Below, in pieces: positions 39,918 to 48,853 of a stretch of 64,000 nt of DNA. The notes below the pieces were generated by a model. It searched no databases. It saw only the letters and a program-made list of their open reading frames with translations, and was not told the DNA's origin. The stretch is from JBOGDS01 sp050743075 (GTDB lineage: Bacteria > Actinomycetota > Actinomycetes > Jiangellales > Jiangellaceae). The stretch lies in contig JBOGDS010000001.1 in assembly GCA_050743075.1 (NCBI GenBank), positions 31,552 through 95,551 of the forward strand. Direction: 5' to 3'. The translations under genes and the position numbers were made by a program. The stretch's first letter is position 1; every line of letters begins with the position of its first letter.

Positions 39918-41897
39918 GTGCCGGACCCGTCCACCTACCGCCCGGCGCCGGGGTCGGTTCCGGACGAGCCGGGCGTCTACCGGTTCAGCGACGCTGCGGG
40001 TCGGGTCGTGTATGTCGGCAAGGCCAAGAGTCTCCGGTCCCGGCTGAGCTCGTACTTCCAGGACCTGTCGGCGTTGCACCCGCGCACGCTGGCGATGGTG
40101 ACGACGGCAGCGAAGGTCGAGTGGACCGTCGTGCGGACCGAGGTCGAGGCGCTTCAGCTCGAATACTCCTGGATCAAGGAGTTCGACCCCCGCTTCAACG
40201 TGCGCTACCGCGACGACAAGTCCTACCCGTACCTCGCCGTCACCCTCGACGAGGAGTACCCGCGAGCCATGGTGATGCGCGGCGCGAAGAAGCGGGCCGT
40301 CCGCTACTTCGGGCCCTACGCCCACGCCTGGGCCATCCGCGAGTCGCTCGACCAGCTACTTCGGGTCTTCCCGGTCCGGAGCTGCACGAAGGGCGTCTTC
40401 CAGAGGGCGCGTAGCAGCGGCCGGCCATGCCTCCTCGGCTACATCGGCAAGTGCTCTGCGCCCTGTGTGGGGCGGGTGACGGCCGACGAGCACCGCGCGA
40501 TCGTCGACGATCTCGTCGCCTTCCTCGAGGGCCAGACGGCGACGTACATCAGGCGGCTTGAGCGCGCGATGCGCGCCGCCGCCGCAGACCAGGACTACGA
40601 GCGTGCCGCGCGGCTGCGGGACGACGTCGCTGCGTTGCGCCGGGCCATGGAGCAGAATGCCGTCGTCCTCGGCGACGCGACCGACGCCGACGTCGTGGCG
40701 CTCGCCGAGGACGCGCTGGAGGTCGCAGTCCACATCTTCTACGTGCGCGGCGGCCGGGTCCGCGGCCAGCGCGGCTGGGTCGCCGACAAGGCCGAGGACG
40801 CGCCGACCGGCGAACTGGTCGAGCGCTTCCTGCTACAGCTCTACGGCGAGAGTGTGGGTGAGGCTGTACCGCGCGAGATTCTGGTGCCCGCACTTCCGGC
40901 CGACCCGGACGAGGCCGGCGCCCTGCACGAGCTGCTGGTCGAGCTGCGCGGAGCGAACGTAGACCTCCGGGTTCCCCGGCGCGGCGACAAGCGAGCGCTG
41001 CTCGGCACCGTCACGCGCAACGCCGAGCAGGCCCTGGCGCTGCACAAGACCAGGCGAGCCAGCGACCTCACCACCCGCAGCCGGGCACTGGAGGAGATCC
41101 AACGCGCCCTCGATCTCGACGAGGCACCGCTGCGGATCGAGTGCTACGACGTGTCGAACCTGCAGGGCACCGACGTCGTCGCCTCCATGGTGGTCTTCGA
41201 GGACGGCCTGCCCCGCAAGTCCGAGTACCGGCGGTTCGCCGTGCGGGGCCGCGAGGGCTTCGACGATGTCGCCGCGGTCAGGGAGGTGCTGAGCCGTCGG
41301 TTCCGGCGGCTGGTCGACGAACGCGAGCCGGACGCCGGCGCGGGCGAGCCGCTCGACCCCGGGACCGGCCGTCCGCGGAAGTTTGCGTACGCCCCTGGAC
41401 TCGTCGTCGTCGACGGCGGCCGGTCCCAGGTCAACGCCGCCCGGCTGGCCATGGATGAGGCCGGCGTCGCCGACATCCCCGTCATCGGGCTGGCCAAGCG
41501 GCTGGAGGAGGTCTGGCTGGACGGCCACGACCAGCCGGTGATCCTGCCTCGGAGCAGCGAGGGCCTCTACCTCCTGCAACGGGTGAGGGACGAGGCGCAC
41601 CGCTTCGCGATCATCTACCACCGGCAGCGCCGGTCGCGTTCGATGGTCGACAGCATTCTCGACGACGTGCCCGGCCTCGGACCGGCCCGCCGGAAGGCGC
41701 TGCTGGCGCGGTTCGGCTCACTGAAGCGGCTGCGCAGCGCGAGCGTCGACGAGGTGGCCACTGTGCCGGGCATAGGGCCGCAGACAGCGCAAGCCGTCAT
41801 CGACACCGTTGCGCGACGCCGCCCGTCGCCGGCCGTCAACATGGCGACGGGTGAGATCCTCGACCCGACGGCGAGCAACGGTGGGACCGATGAATGA
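39918..41897 (+). CDS. uvrC: UvrABC system protein C
   Basis: 659 residues. Makes both incisions around the lesion. GIY-YIG nuclease domain at the start (PGVYRFSDAAGRVVYVGKAK), UVR motif about 205-240 (ADQDYERAARLRDDVAALRR) that binds UvrB, RNase-H-like 5' nuclease domain with LRIECYDVSNLQGTDVVASM and LVVVDGGRSQVNAA, and a double helix-hairpin-helix end (VPGLGPARRKALLARFGSLK, VPGIGPQTAQAV). First gene of a tight operon with rapZ, yvcK and whiA, all overlapping; the same order is widespread in actinobacteria. Confidence 0.97.
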   Translation: MPDPSTYRPAPGSVPDEPGVYRFSDAAGRVVYVGKAKSLRSRLSSYFQDLSALHPRTLAMVTTAAKVEWTVVRTEVEALQLEYSWIKEFDPRFNVRYRDDKSYPYLAVTLDEEYPRAMVMRGAKKRAVRYFGPYAHAWAIRESLDQLLRVFPVRSCTKGVFQRARSSGRPCLLGYIGKCSAPCVGRVTADEHRAIVDDLVAFLEGQTATYIRRLERAMRAAAADQDYERAARLRDDVAALRRAMEQNAVVLGDATDADVVALAEDALEVAVHIFYVRGGRVRGQRGWVADKAEDAPTGELVERFLLQLYGESVGEAVPREILVPALPADPDEAGALHELLVELRGANVDLRVPRRGDKRALLGTVTRNAEQALALHKTRRASDLTTRSRALEEIQRALDLDEAPLRIECYDVSNLQGTDVVASMVVFEDGLPRKSEYRRFAVRGREGFDDVAAVREVLSRRFRRLVDEREPDAGAGEPLDPGTGRPRKFAYAPGLVVVDGGRSQVNAARLAMDEAGVADIPVIGLAKRLEEVWLDGHDQPVILPRSSEGLYLLQRVRDEAHRFAIIYHRQRRSRSMVDSILDDVPGLGPARRKALLARFGSLKRLRSASVDEVATVPGIGPQTAQAVIDTVARRRPSPAVNMATGEILDPTASNGGTDE

Positions 41898-42750
41898 GCC
41901 GACTGAGCTTCTTGTGGTCACCGGCATGTCCGGGGCCGGGAAGACCGCAACGACCGGCACGCTCGACGACCTCGGCTGGTTCGTCGTCGACAACCTGCCG
42001 CCGTCGCTGCTGATGGAACTCGTCGACACCGTCACTGTACGCACCGGCCAGCGGCGCATTGCCGTGGTGGCCGACGTCCGCGGCGGAGTGTTCTTCGGCG
42101 AGCTGCGCGGTGCGCTCGACGAGCTCGCCACCCGGGGTGTGCGTCCGCACGTGCTCTTTCTGGAGGCCGGCGATGAGGCGCTCGTGCGGCGGTTCGAGTC
42201 GTCCCGGCGCCCGCATCCGTTGCAGGGGGAGGGCCGGGTCCTGGAGGCGATCAAGGGCGAGCGCGAGGAGCTGGCCGAGCTTCGGGCCGGAGCCGATCTG
42301 GTCATCGACACCTCCCTGCTCAACGTGCACGAGCTCGCCGGCCGCATCCGGACCGCGTTCTCCGGGCCCGACGTCGGTTTCCGGGCCATCGTGGTCTCGT
42401 TCGGCTACAAGTACGGCCTGCCGGCTGACGCGGACGTCGTTGCCGACATGCGGTTCCTGCCGAACCCGCATTGGGTGCCGGAACTGCGGCCGCAGACCGG
42501 CCGCGACGCGCCGGTGCGCGACTATGTGCTCGGCCAGCTCGGCGCGACGGACTTCCTCGACCAGTACGCCGGCTTGTTACGGCTGATGTCCGACGGATAC
42601 CTGCGCGAGGGCAAGCGCTTCGTGACGGTCGGCATCGGCTGCACCGGCGGCAAGCACCGCAGTGTCGCCATGAGTGAAGCCCTGGCGAATCGGCTGCGCG
42701 AGCAGGGCGTCGAGACGTTGGTCGTCCACCGCGACCTCGGGCGGGAATGA
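41890..42750 (+). CDS. rapZ: RNase adapter RapZ / YvcJ-type P-loop protein
   Basis: 286 residues. Walker A VTGMSGAGKTATTG, FVVDNLPPSLLMELVD, VADVRGGVFF, and the conserved C-terminal GIGCTGGKHRSVAMSEALAN, which is the phosphosugar-binding part. In E. coli it guides RNase E to GlmZ and senses glucosamine-6-phosphate; in actinobacteria that RNA is unknown, so only the biochemical family is certain. ATG 41890 overlaps the uvrC stop by 8 bases and itself ends inside yvcK. Confidence 0.95.
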   Translation: MNEPTELLVVTGMSGAGKTATTGTLDDLGWFVVDNLPPSLLMELVDTVTVRTGQRRIAVVADVRGGVFFGELRGALDELATRGVRPHVLFLEAGDEALVRRFESSRRPHPLQGEGRVLEAIKGEREELAELRAGADLVIDTSLLNVHELAGRIRTAFSGPDVGFRAIVVSFGYKYGLPADADVVADMRFLPNPHWVPELRPQTGRDAPVRDYVLGQLGATDFLDQYAGLLRLMSDGYLREGKRFVTVGIGCTGGKHRSVAMSEALANRLREQGVETLVVHRDLGRE

Positions 42751-43742
42751 GCGCGCCGGCGACGACACCGCGGCTGGCCGGCCCGAAGGTCGTCGCGCTT
42801 GGCGGCGGGCACGGCCTGGCCGCGTCGCTGTCCGCGCTTCGCCGGGTGGCGGGCCGGCTGACGGCGGTGGTCACCGTGGCCGACGACGGCGGTTCCAGCG
42901 GCCGGCTGCGCCGGGAGCTGGGCGTGCTGCCGCCGGGCGATCTGAGGATGGCGTTGGCGGCCTTGTGTGGGGACGACGAGTGGGGCCGGACCTGGGCGCG
43001 GGTCCTTCAACACCGGTTCTCCAGTGGCGGCGAACTGCACAACCACGCGGCCGGCAACCTGCTGATCGTCGCGCTCTGGGAGCTGCTCGGGGGTCATGTC
43101 GCCGGTCTGGACTGGGTCGGCCGCCTGCTCGGTGCGCAAGGCCGCGTGCTGCCGATGTCCTTGACGCCGCTGGACATCCAGGCGATGGTCGCGGGCCTCG
43201 ACCGGGGCGACAGTGCGGCTCGGACGATCGAGACCGTCGTCGGGCAGCATGCCGTCGCAACGGCCGCGGGTACCGTTGTGGCGGTCGAGCTCGTCCCGAG
43301 TAATCCGCCCGCGTGCCCGGAGGCACTCGAGGCCATCGCCGAGGCGGACTGGGTGGTGTTCGGGCCGGGGTCGTGGTTCAGCAGCGTGATCCCGCACCTG
43401 TTGGTGCCGGATCTGCGCGACGCCCTGGTCGCGACCCCGGCCCGGAGGCTGGTCACGCTGAACCTGTCGACCGAGGGCGGCGAGACCGAGGGGTTCACGC
43501 CGGAGATGCACCTCGAGGTCCTGGCCGCGTACGCGCCGGAGCTTCAGCTGGACGCCGTCGTCGCCGACCGCGGCTCGGTGCCGGACGAGCCGTTGCTGCG
43601 ACGGGTGGCCGCCGACTTCGGCGCCGGGCTGACCGTCACGGACGTCGCCGTCGGCGACGGATCACCGCGTCACGACCCCGAGCGGCTCGGACATGCGTAC
43701 GCCGACACCTTCGCTCGTGGCAGGATCGGCGCATGGCGATGA
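42747..43742 (+). CDS. yvcK: YvcK/CofD-like gluconeogenesis factor
   Basis: 331 residues. Phosphotransferase-like fold of the CofD family: VVALGGGHGLAASLSALRRV at the start, VTVADDGGSSGRLRRELGVL, and FGPGSWFSSVIPHLLVP. YvcK binds UDP-sugars and in actinobacteria (CuvA in mycobacteria) supports cell-wall synthesis and polar growth. ATG 42747 overlaps the rapZ stop by 4 bases (ATGA). Operon order uvrC-rapZ-yvcK-whiA. Confidence 0.95.
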   Translation: MSAPATTPRLAGPKVVALGGGHGLAASLSALRRVAGRLTAVVTVADDGGSSGRLRRELGVLPPGDLRMALAALCGDDEWGRTWARVLQHRFSSGGELHNHAAGNLLIVALWELLGGHVAGLDWVGRLLGAQGRVLPMSLTPLDIQAMVAGLDRGDSAARTIETVVGQHAVATAAGTVVAVELVPSNPPACPEALEAIAEADWVVFGPGSWFSSVIPHLLVPDLRDALVATPARRLVTLNLSTEGGETEGFTPEMHLEVLAAYAPELQLDAVVADRGSVPDEPLLRRVAADFGAGLTVTDVAVGDGSPRHDPERLGHAYADTFARGRIGAWR

Positions 43743-44713
43743 CGGCTTCGGTGAAGGACGAGCTGGCCCGCCTCGAGGTGACCAAGCAGTGCTGCCGTAA
43801 GGCGGAGGTCGCGGCCCTGCTCCGCTTCGGCGGCGGCCTGCACATCGTCAGCGGGAAGATCGTGGTCGAGGCTGAGCTGGACACCGGGGCGGCGGCCCGG
43901 CGGCTCCGCCGCGACATCGCCGAGGTCTACGGCCACGACAGCGACATCGCGGTGGTGGCGCCCAGCGGGCTGCGCAAGGGAAGCCGCTTCGTGGTCCGGG
44001 TCGTGCAGGACGGCGAGATTCTGGCCCGCCAGACCGGTCTGATCGACGGCAGCGGCCGGCCCGTGCGGGGCCTGCCGCCGCAGGTCGTCTCCGGCTCCAC
44101 CTGCGACGCGGAGGCGGCCTGGCGTGGTGCGTTCCTCGCGCACGGCTCGCTCACCGAGCCGGGCCGGTCGTCCGCCGTGGAGGTGACCTCCCCCGGGCCG
44201 GAAGCCGCCCTGGCGCTGGTCGGCGCGGCCCGCCGGATCGGCATCCAGGCCAAGGCCCGCGACGTGCGCGGCGTCGACCGGGTCGTGGTCCGCGACGGTG
44301 ACGCGATCGGTGCGTTGCTCACCCGGCTCGGCGCGCACGACAGTGTGCTGGCCTGGGAGGAGCGGCGGATGCGCCGCGAGGTTCGCGCCACGGCGAACCG
44401 GCTGGCGAACTTCGACGACGCCAATCTCCGGCGGTCGGCGCGCGCCGCTGTGGCGGCCGGCGCGCGGGTCGAGCGGGCGCTGGAGATCCTCGCCGACGAC
44501 GTGCCCGATCATCTTCAGGCCGCCGGTCGCCTGCGGCTGGAACACAAGCAGGCCAGCCTGGAGGAGCTGGGACAGCTCTCCGACCCGCCGATGACGAAGG
44601 ACGCCGTCGCCGGACGGATCCGGCGCCTGCTGGCGATGGCCGACCGCAAGGCGGCCGAGAGCGGCATTCCCGGCACAGACGCCAACCTCAGGCCGGACAT
44701 GCTCGTCCCATAA
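43733..44713 (+). CDS. whiA: Sporulation/developmental regulator WhiA
   Basis: 326 residues. LAGLIDADG-homing-endonuclease-like N-terminal domain (LVTKQ-type start MAMTASVKDELARLEVTKQC, LLRFGGGLHIVSGKI, AWRGAFLAHGSLTEPGRS) and a C-terminal helix-turn-helix (about 230-310; LRLEHKQASLEELGQLSDPP, MTKDAVAGRIRRLLAMAD). It binds DNA and, with WhiB, switches on division genes in Streptomyces. Start ATG 43733 overlaps yvcK by 10 bases; ATG 43739 is the alternative. Last gene of the uvrC operon. Confidence 0.95.
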   Translation: MAMTASVKDELARLEVTKQCCRKAEVAALLRFGGGLHIVSGKIVVEAELDTGAAARRLRRDIAEVYGHDSDIAVVAPSGLRKGSRFVVRVVQDGEILARQTGLIDGSGRPVRGLPPQVVSGSTCDAEAAWRGAFLAHGSLTEPGRSSAVEVTSPGPEAALALVGAARRIGIQAKARDVRGVDRVVVRDGDAIGALLTRLGAHDSVLAWEERRMRREVRATANRLANFDDANLRRSARAAVAAGARVERALEILADDVPDHLQAAGRLRLEHKQASLEELGQLSDPPMTKDAVAGRIRRLLAMADRKAAESGIPGTDANLRPDMLVP

Positions 44714-44754
44714 CCCGCCCATCACGGAGGAAGTGGCGGCGCGTGTGACCGGCT

Positions 44755-45201
44755 TCAGCGACGAGGCCGCTGCTTGTCCGACACGGCGACGATCGTGGTC
44801 GTGCCCGGACGGTCCGGGTCGAAGGGCCAGGCCCACATCGCGATCGCCGCGTCGAGGAGGTCGTCGACGCGGTGATCGAAGTCGGCCGGTCCGGTGATCC
44901 GCACTCGGCGGACCGTCGAGCCGGTGCCCTGCAGGAGGTGCTGGGGATCTGGCAGGTCCGGACCGACGAGGAAGAACAGGTTGACCCATCTGGGATACGT
45001 GGCCACGGAGCAGACGGCGTGCTCGGACTCGCCGTCGGGGCTGTAACCGACCACCGTGGCGTTCCAGTTGACGTAGACCATGCGGGTGGCGCCGGGCAGG
45101 CGCTCGTCGACCCGGCGCAGCACCTCGCACGCGAGCGCATGGATCTCATCGGTGTACTCGGACAGGAACTCCTCGAGTCGAGCGAGCGCGTCGTCACCCA
45201 C
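44755..45201 (-). CDS. DUF1801-family protein
   Basis: 148 residues from GTG 45201. LEEFLSEYTDEIHALACEVL, the central MVYVNWNATVVGYSPDG and VNLFFLVGPDLPDPQHLLQG followed by TGSTVRRVRI match the DUF1801 (YdhG-like) fold, whose function is unknown. The TACGGT box 6 bases upstream selects GTG 45201; the frame is also open to ATG 45294, which would overlap the gap promoter. Divergent from gap, convergent with whiA. Confidence 0.75.
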   Translation of the reverse strand: MGDDALARLEEFLSEYTDEIHALACEVLRRVDERLPGATRMVYVNWNATVVGYSPDGESEHAVCSVATYPRWVNLFFLVGPDLPDPQHLLQGTGSTVRRVRITGPADFDHRVDDLLDAAIAMWAWPFDPDRPGTTTIVAVSDKQRPRR

Positions 45202-45207
45202 CCTTCG

Positions 45208-45213
45208 ACCGTA
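45208..45213 (-). promoter_or_regulatory. Putative -10 box (TACGGT) of the DUF1801 gene
   Basis: TACGGT on the minus strand ends 6 bases before GTG 45201; leaderless arrangement. Confidence 0.45.
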
Positions 45214-45298
45214 CGCGCCCAGCGGCAGCTCCGGCCCGGGTCCGGGAAGCGTGGTCAAGGCCACCACCCTGACCCGCGTTGGGGCGACACCCATGCCC

Positions 45299-45304
45299 TA
45301 GGGT
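45299..45304 (+). promoter_or_regulatory. Putative -10 box (TAGGGT) of the gap-pgk-tpiA operon
   Basis: TAGGGT ends 7 bases before ATG 45312; leaderless arrangement. Confidence 0.5.
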
Positions 45305-45311
45305 CGGCGGC

Positions 45312-46319
45312 ATGACGATCCGCGTAGGCATCAACGGCTTCGGCCGGATCGGCCGCAACTTCTACCGTGCGGTGCTCGCCGAAGGCCACGACGACATCGA
45401 GCTCGTCGGCGTCAACGACCTCACCGACAACAAGAGCCTGGCCCACCTGCTCAAGTACGACTCGATCCTCGGCCGGCTCGATGCCGAGGTGGGCTATGCC
45501 GGTGACGAGATCACCGTGGCCGGCCACAGCTTCAAGTCGCTCGAGGAGAGCGACCCCGCCGAGCTGCCCTGGCGCGAGCTCGGCGCCGACATCGTCATCG
45601 AGTCGACCGGCCTGTTCACCGACGCGACGAAGGCGAAGGCGCACGTCGACGGCGGCGCAAAGAAGGTCATCATCTCGGCCCCGGCCAAGAACGAAGACGT
45701 CACCGTCGTCATGGGCGTCAACCACGACTCCTACGACCCCGCCGCGCACACGATCATATCGATGGCCTCCTGCACGACGAACTGTCTCGCTCCGCTGGCC
45801 AAGGCGCTCCACGACGCGTTCGGCATCGAGCGCGGGCTGATGACCACGATCCATGCGTACACGGCGGACCAGAACCTGCAGGACGGACCGCACCGGGACC
45901 TCCGGCGGGCGCGCGCTGCCGCGATCAACATCGTGCCGACCAGCACCGGCGCCGCGAAGGCGATCGGCCTGGTCCTGCCGGAGCTCAAGGGCAAGCTCGA
46001 CGGCTTCGCACTGCGGGTGCCCACTCCCACCGGTTCGGCCACGGATCTGACGGCGACGCTCCGCCGCGAGGTCTCGGTCGACGAGGTGAACGCCGCCATG
46101 AGGGCGGCCGCCGACGGATCGCTCAAGGGCTATCTGACGTACACCGAGGACCCGATCGTCTCGTCCGACATCGTCACCGACCCGTCGTCGTGCATCTTCG
46201 ACGCCGGGCTGACCAGGACGATCGGCGACCAGGTCAAGGTCGTCGGCTGGTACGACAACGAGTGGGGCTTTTCCAACCGGCTGATCGACCTGGTGCGCCA
46301 CGTCGGCTCCTCGCTCTGA
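45312..46319 (+). CDS. gap: Glyceraldehyde-3-phosphate dehydrogenase, type I
   Basis: 335 residues, standard length. NAD-binding GINGFGRIGRNFYRA, catalytic Cys154 in SMASCTTNC, His181 in TTIHAYT, phosphate-site VPTSTGAAKAIG and NEWGFSNR near the end. Oxidises glyceraldehyde-3-phosphate to 1,3-bisphosphoglycerate. ATG 45312 follows the -10 box and precedes the Rossmann motif directly. First gene of the gap-pgk-tpiA operon, 3 bases before pgk. Confidence 0.97.
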   Translation: MTIRVGINGFGRIGRNFYRAVLAEGHDDIELVGVNDLTDNKSLAHLLKYDSILGRLDAEVGYAGDEITVAGHSFKSLEESDPAELPWRELGADIVIESTGLFTDATKAKAHVDGGAKKVIISAPAKNEDVTVVMGVNHDSYDPAAHTIISMASCTTNCLAPLAKALHDAFGIERGLMTTIHAYTADQNLQDGPHRDLRRARAAAINIVPTSTGAAKAIGLVLPELKGKLDGFALRVPTPTGSATDLTATLRREVSVDEVNAAMRAAADGSLKGYLTYTEDPIVSSDIVTDPSSCIFDAGLTRTIGDQVKVVGWYDNEWGFSNRLIDLVRHVGSSL

Positions 46320-46322
46320 CCG

Positions 46323-47513
46323 ATGCGGACGATCGACGACCTGGGCGAGCTGCGCGGCCGGCGGGTTCTGCTCCGCTCCGACCTCAACGTCCCGCTGGAG
46401 GACGGCGCCGTAACCGACGACGGCCGGATCCGCGCCAGCGTCCCCACGATCACCCGGCTGGCCGACGCCGGCGCGAAGGTGATAGTCACCGCGCACCTCG
46501 GCCGGCCGGAGGGCAAGCCAGACCCCCAGTTCTCGCTGCGACCGGTGTTCGAGCGTCTGGCCGAGCTGTTGCCCGGCCGTGACGTGCGCTTCGCGGCGGA
46601 CGCCGTCGGCACCAGCGCGGCAGCGACCGTCGAGGCGCTGCCCGACGGCGGCGTGGCCGTGCTCGAGAACCTGCGCTTCGACCCGCGGGAGACGTCGAAG
46701 GACGACGCCGAGCGCGGTTCGCTCGCCGGTGAGTTGGCGGAACTGGCCAATGCCTTCGTCTCCGACGGCTTCGGCGTCGTACACCGCAAACAGGCCAGCG
46801 TCTACGACGTGGCGCAGCGGCTGCCGCATGCGGCGGGAGATCTCGTCCTGGCCGAGGTTCGCGCGTTTGCCCGGGTGCTCGACCATCCGGAGCGCCCGTA
46901 CGTCGTGGTGCTCGGCGGCTCGAAGGTGTCCGACAAGCTCGGCGTGATCGACAACCTGCTGGGCACGGTCGATCGGCTCCTAGTGGGCGGCGGGATGTGC
47001 TTCACCTTCCTTGCGGCCCAGGGCCACGAGGTCGGCGGCTCGCTGCTCGAGGAGGATCAGCTCGATACCGTGCGCGGCTTCCTCGACCGGGCCGCCGAGA
47101 CCGGTGTCGAGCTGGTCCTCCCGGTCGACGTCGTCGTCGCGCCGGACGTGGCCGACGATGCGTCGACCGATGTCGTTGCTGCCGACGCCATCCCGGCCGA
47201 CCAGAAGGGGCTCGACATCGGCCCGGCCACCGTCGAGCTGTTCCGCGGCAAACTCGCCGACGCTCGAACAGTCGTCTGGAACGGCCCGATGGGGGTCTTC
47301 GAGCTGGCGCCGTTCACAGCGGGCACCCGGGAGATCGCGGCAGCGGTCGCGGCGGTCGACGGAACCAGTGTCGTCGGCGGCGGCGACTCCGCGGCAGCCG
47401 TACGGCAGCTCGGGCTCGACGAGTCGGCGTTCACCCACATCTCGACCGGCGGCGGAGCGAGCCTGGAGCTCCTCGAAGGCAAGACATTGCCCGGCCTGGC
47501 CGTACTGGAGTGA
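46323..47513 (+). CDS. pgk: Phosphoglycerate kinase
   Basis: 396 residues. LLRSDLNVPLEDGAVTDDGR signature at the start, VTAHLGRPEGKPDPQFSL, LENLRFDPRE, YVVVLGGSKVSDKLGVIDNL, and nucleotide-side motifs VWNGPMGVFELAPF and VVGGGDSAAAV. Transfers phosphate from 1,3-bisphosphoglycerate to ADP. Lies between gap and tpiA on the same strand, with spacers of 3 and 12 bases. Confidence 0.97.
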   Translation: MRTIDDLGELRGRRVLLRSDLNVPLEDGAVTDDGRIRASVPTITRLADAGAKVIVTAHLGRPEGKPDPQFSLRPVFERLAELLPGRDVRFAADAVGTSAAATVEALPDGGVAVLENLRFDPRETSKDDAERGSLAGELAELANAFVSDGFGVVHRKQASVYDVAQRLPHAAGDLVLAEVRAFARVLDHPERPYVVVLGGSKVSDKLGVIDNLLGTVDRLLVGGGMCFTFLAAQGHEVGGSLLEEDQLDTVRGFLDRAAETGVELVLPVDVVVAPDVADDASTDVVAADAIPADQKGLDIGPATVELFRGKLADARTVVWNGPMGVFELAPFTAGTREIAAAVAAVDGTSVVGGGDSAAAVRQLGLDESAFTHISTGGGASLELLEGKTLPGLAVLE

Positions 47514-47525
47514 GGAGTCACGCAC

Positions 47526-48326
47526 GTGGCGACTAAAGCGCGCCGGCCACTGATGGCCGGCAACTGGAAGGAGAACCTCAACCACCTCGAGGCGATCGCG
47601 CTGGTCCAGAAGCTCGCCTTCTCGTTGAGCGACGATGACCTCGAGGCGGTGGAGGTGGCCGTGCTGCCTCCGTTCACCGACATCCGGTCGGTCCAGACGC
47701 TTGTCGACGGCGACAAGCTGCGGATCAGCTACGGCGCACAGGACGTTTCCGAGCACGACGCCGGCGCACACACCGGGGAGATCTCCGGCGTCATGCTGGC
47801 GAAGCTGGGCTGCACGTACGCGATCGTCGCGCACTCCGAGCGGCGACAGTTCCACAACGAGGACGACGCCGTCGCCAACCGCAAGATCCGCGCTGCGCTC
47901 CGGCACGGTCTAGTGCCGATCCTGTGCATTGGCGAGGGGCTGGACGTCCGCCGCGAGGGCCGCCACCTGGAGCACACCCTGTCCCAACTGGACGGCGCGC
48001 TACGCGACGTGAGCGCGACGCAGGCCGCCCAGATCGTCGTCGCGTACGAACCGGTGTGGGCGATCGGGACCGGTGAGGTCGCCACTCCCGACGACGCGCA
48101 GGAGGTGTGTTCCGGCATCCGGGGCCGGCTCGGCGAGCTCTACTCGTCCGCCGTTGCCCAGGGCGTCCGGATCCTCTACGGCGGTTCGGTGAAGGCTGCC
48201 AGCATCGCACCGATCATGGACCAGCCCGACGTCGACGGTGCTCTGGTCGGGGGCGCCAGTATCGACGCCGCCGAGTTCACGGCGATCTGCCGTTTCCACG
48301 CCCACGTCCGTCCCCCATCCCCATGA
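47526..48326 (+). CDS. tpiA: Triosephosphate isomerase
   Basis: 266 residues. Catalytic set: Asn13 and Lys15 (AGNWKEN), electrophilic His103 (VAHSERR), base Glu175 (VAYEPVWAIGTG), plus ILYGGSVKAASI and DGALVGGASI at the phosphate site. GTG 47526 has AGGAG eight bases upstream. The last residues (HVRPPSP) and the stop codon lie inside the left arm of a 41-bp perfect inverted repeat (48303-48394), so the element has supplied the C-terminus. Confidence 0.97.
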   Translation: MATKARRPLMAGNWKENLNHLEAIALVQKLAFSLSDDDLEAVEVAVLPPFTDIRSVQTLVDGDKLRISYGAQDVSEHDAGAHTGEISGVMLAKLGCTYAIVAHSERRQFHNEDDAVANRKIRAALRHGLVPILCIGEGLDVRREGRHLEHTLSQLDGALRDVSATQAAQIVVAYEPVWAIGTGEVATPDDAQEVCSGIRGRLGELYSSAVAQGVRILYGGSVKAASIAPIMDQPDVDGALVGGASIDAAEFTAICRFHAHVRPPSP

Positions 48327-48394
48327 TCATGTCGAGTACACACACCATGTGCTGTGTGTACTCGACATGATCATGGGGATGGGGGACGGACGTG
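48303..48394 (+). repeat. Palindromic repeat family B, copy 2 (41-bp perfect arms)
   Basis: Perfect inverted repeat, arms 48303-48343 and 48354-48394, loop of 10 bases (ACCATGTGCT). It includes the tpiA stop codon (48324-48326) and its right arm contains the GTG of the next open frame (48392). The inner part CCCCATGATCATGTCGA is shared with copy 1 near 36252; the outer part is unique to this copy. Confidence 0.92.
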
Positions 48395-48748
48395 ACCAGG
48401 CTGCCGCGCGGGACCTATGCCGAGGCGGGAGTGGCGCGGGCCACCTTCCTGACCAGGATCTGGTCGCCACCCGCGGGCCGGCCGCACCTCGGCGGCGACG
48501 ACGTGGCGGCGCTCGCGGTCCAGGTGTATCTGGAGCGTTATGCCGCCGGCGAGGTGGTTCAGCGGGAGGGAGTCGTGTCGCTCACCTTCCAGGCCCGGGG
48601 GCCGCGGTTCCGGTGGGCACCCAGGACACCGGCGACTACACGGGTCAGACGTGCTGACCCGGGAGCCGGCGATCGTGACGGCCACGGCGGTGGGCACCGT
48701 CATCGTCCTGCGGGGGCCGATGGGCGCGGCATGCCGATCCGCCCGTAG
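48392..48748 (+). CDS. Unrecognised open frame, probably decayed
   Basis: 118 codons from GTG 48392. Codon use is gene-like up to about 48610 (TRLPRGTYAEAGVARATFLT, LAVQVYLERYAAGEVVQREG). After that the better-looking reading is one frame over and ends PVGTQDTGDYTGQTC then TGA, so a frameshift near 48610 is likely. No family recognised. The start codon lies in the arm of the 41-bp inverted repeat, and no ribosome binding site is seen. Probably a remnant; the rest of the spacer to secG holds no gene that I can support. Confidence 0.3.
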   Translation: MTRLPRGTYAEAGVARATFLTRIWSPPAGRPHLGGDDVAALAVQVYLERYAAGEVVQREGVVSLTFQARGPRFRWAPRTPATTRVRRADPGAGDRDGHGGGHRHRPAGADGRGMPIRP

Positions 48749-48853
48749 AACGGGCTGCGCTGACAGGCGGAGTCGGGAACCACGCGGCGAGCGCGTACTC
48801 TTGTCGTGCGCGTGCCGGCTGATCCGGCCGACCGGAAGGAACTGCTCACCACA

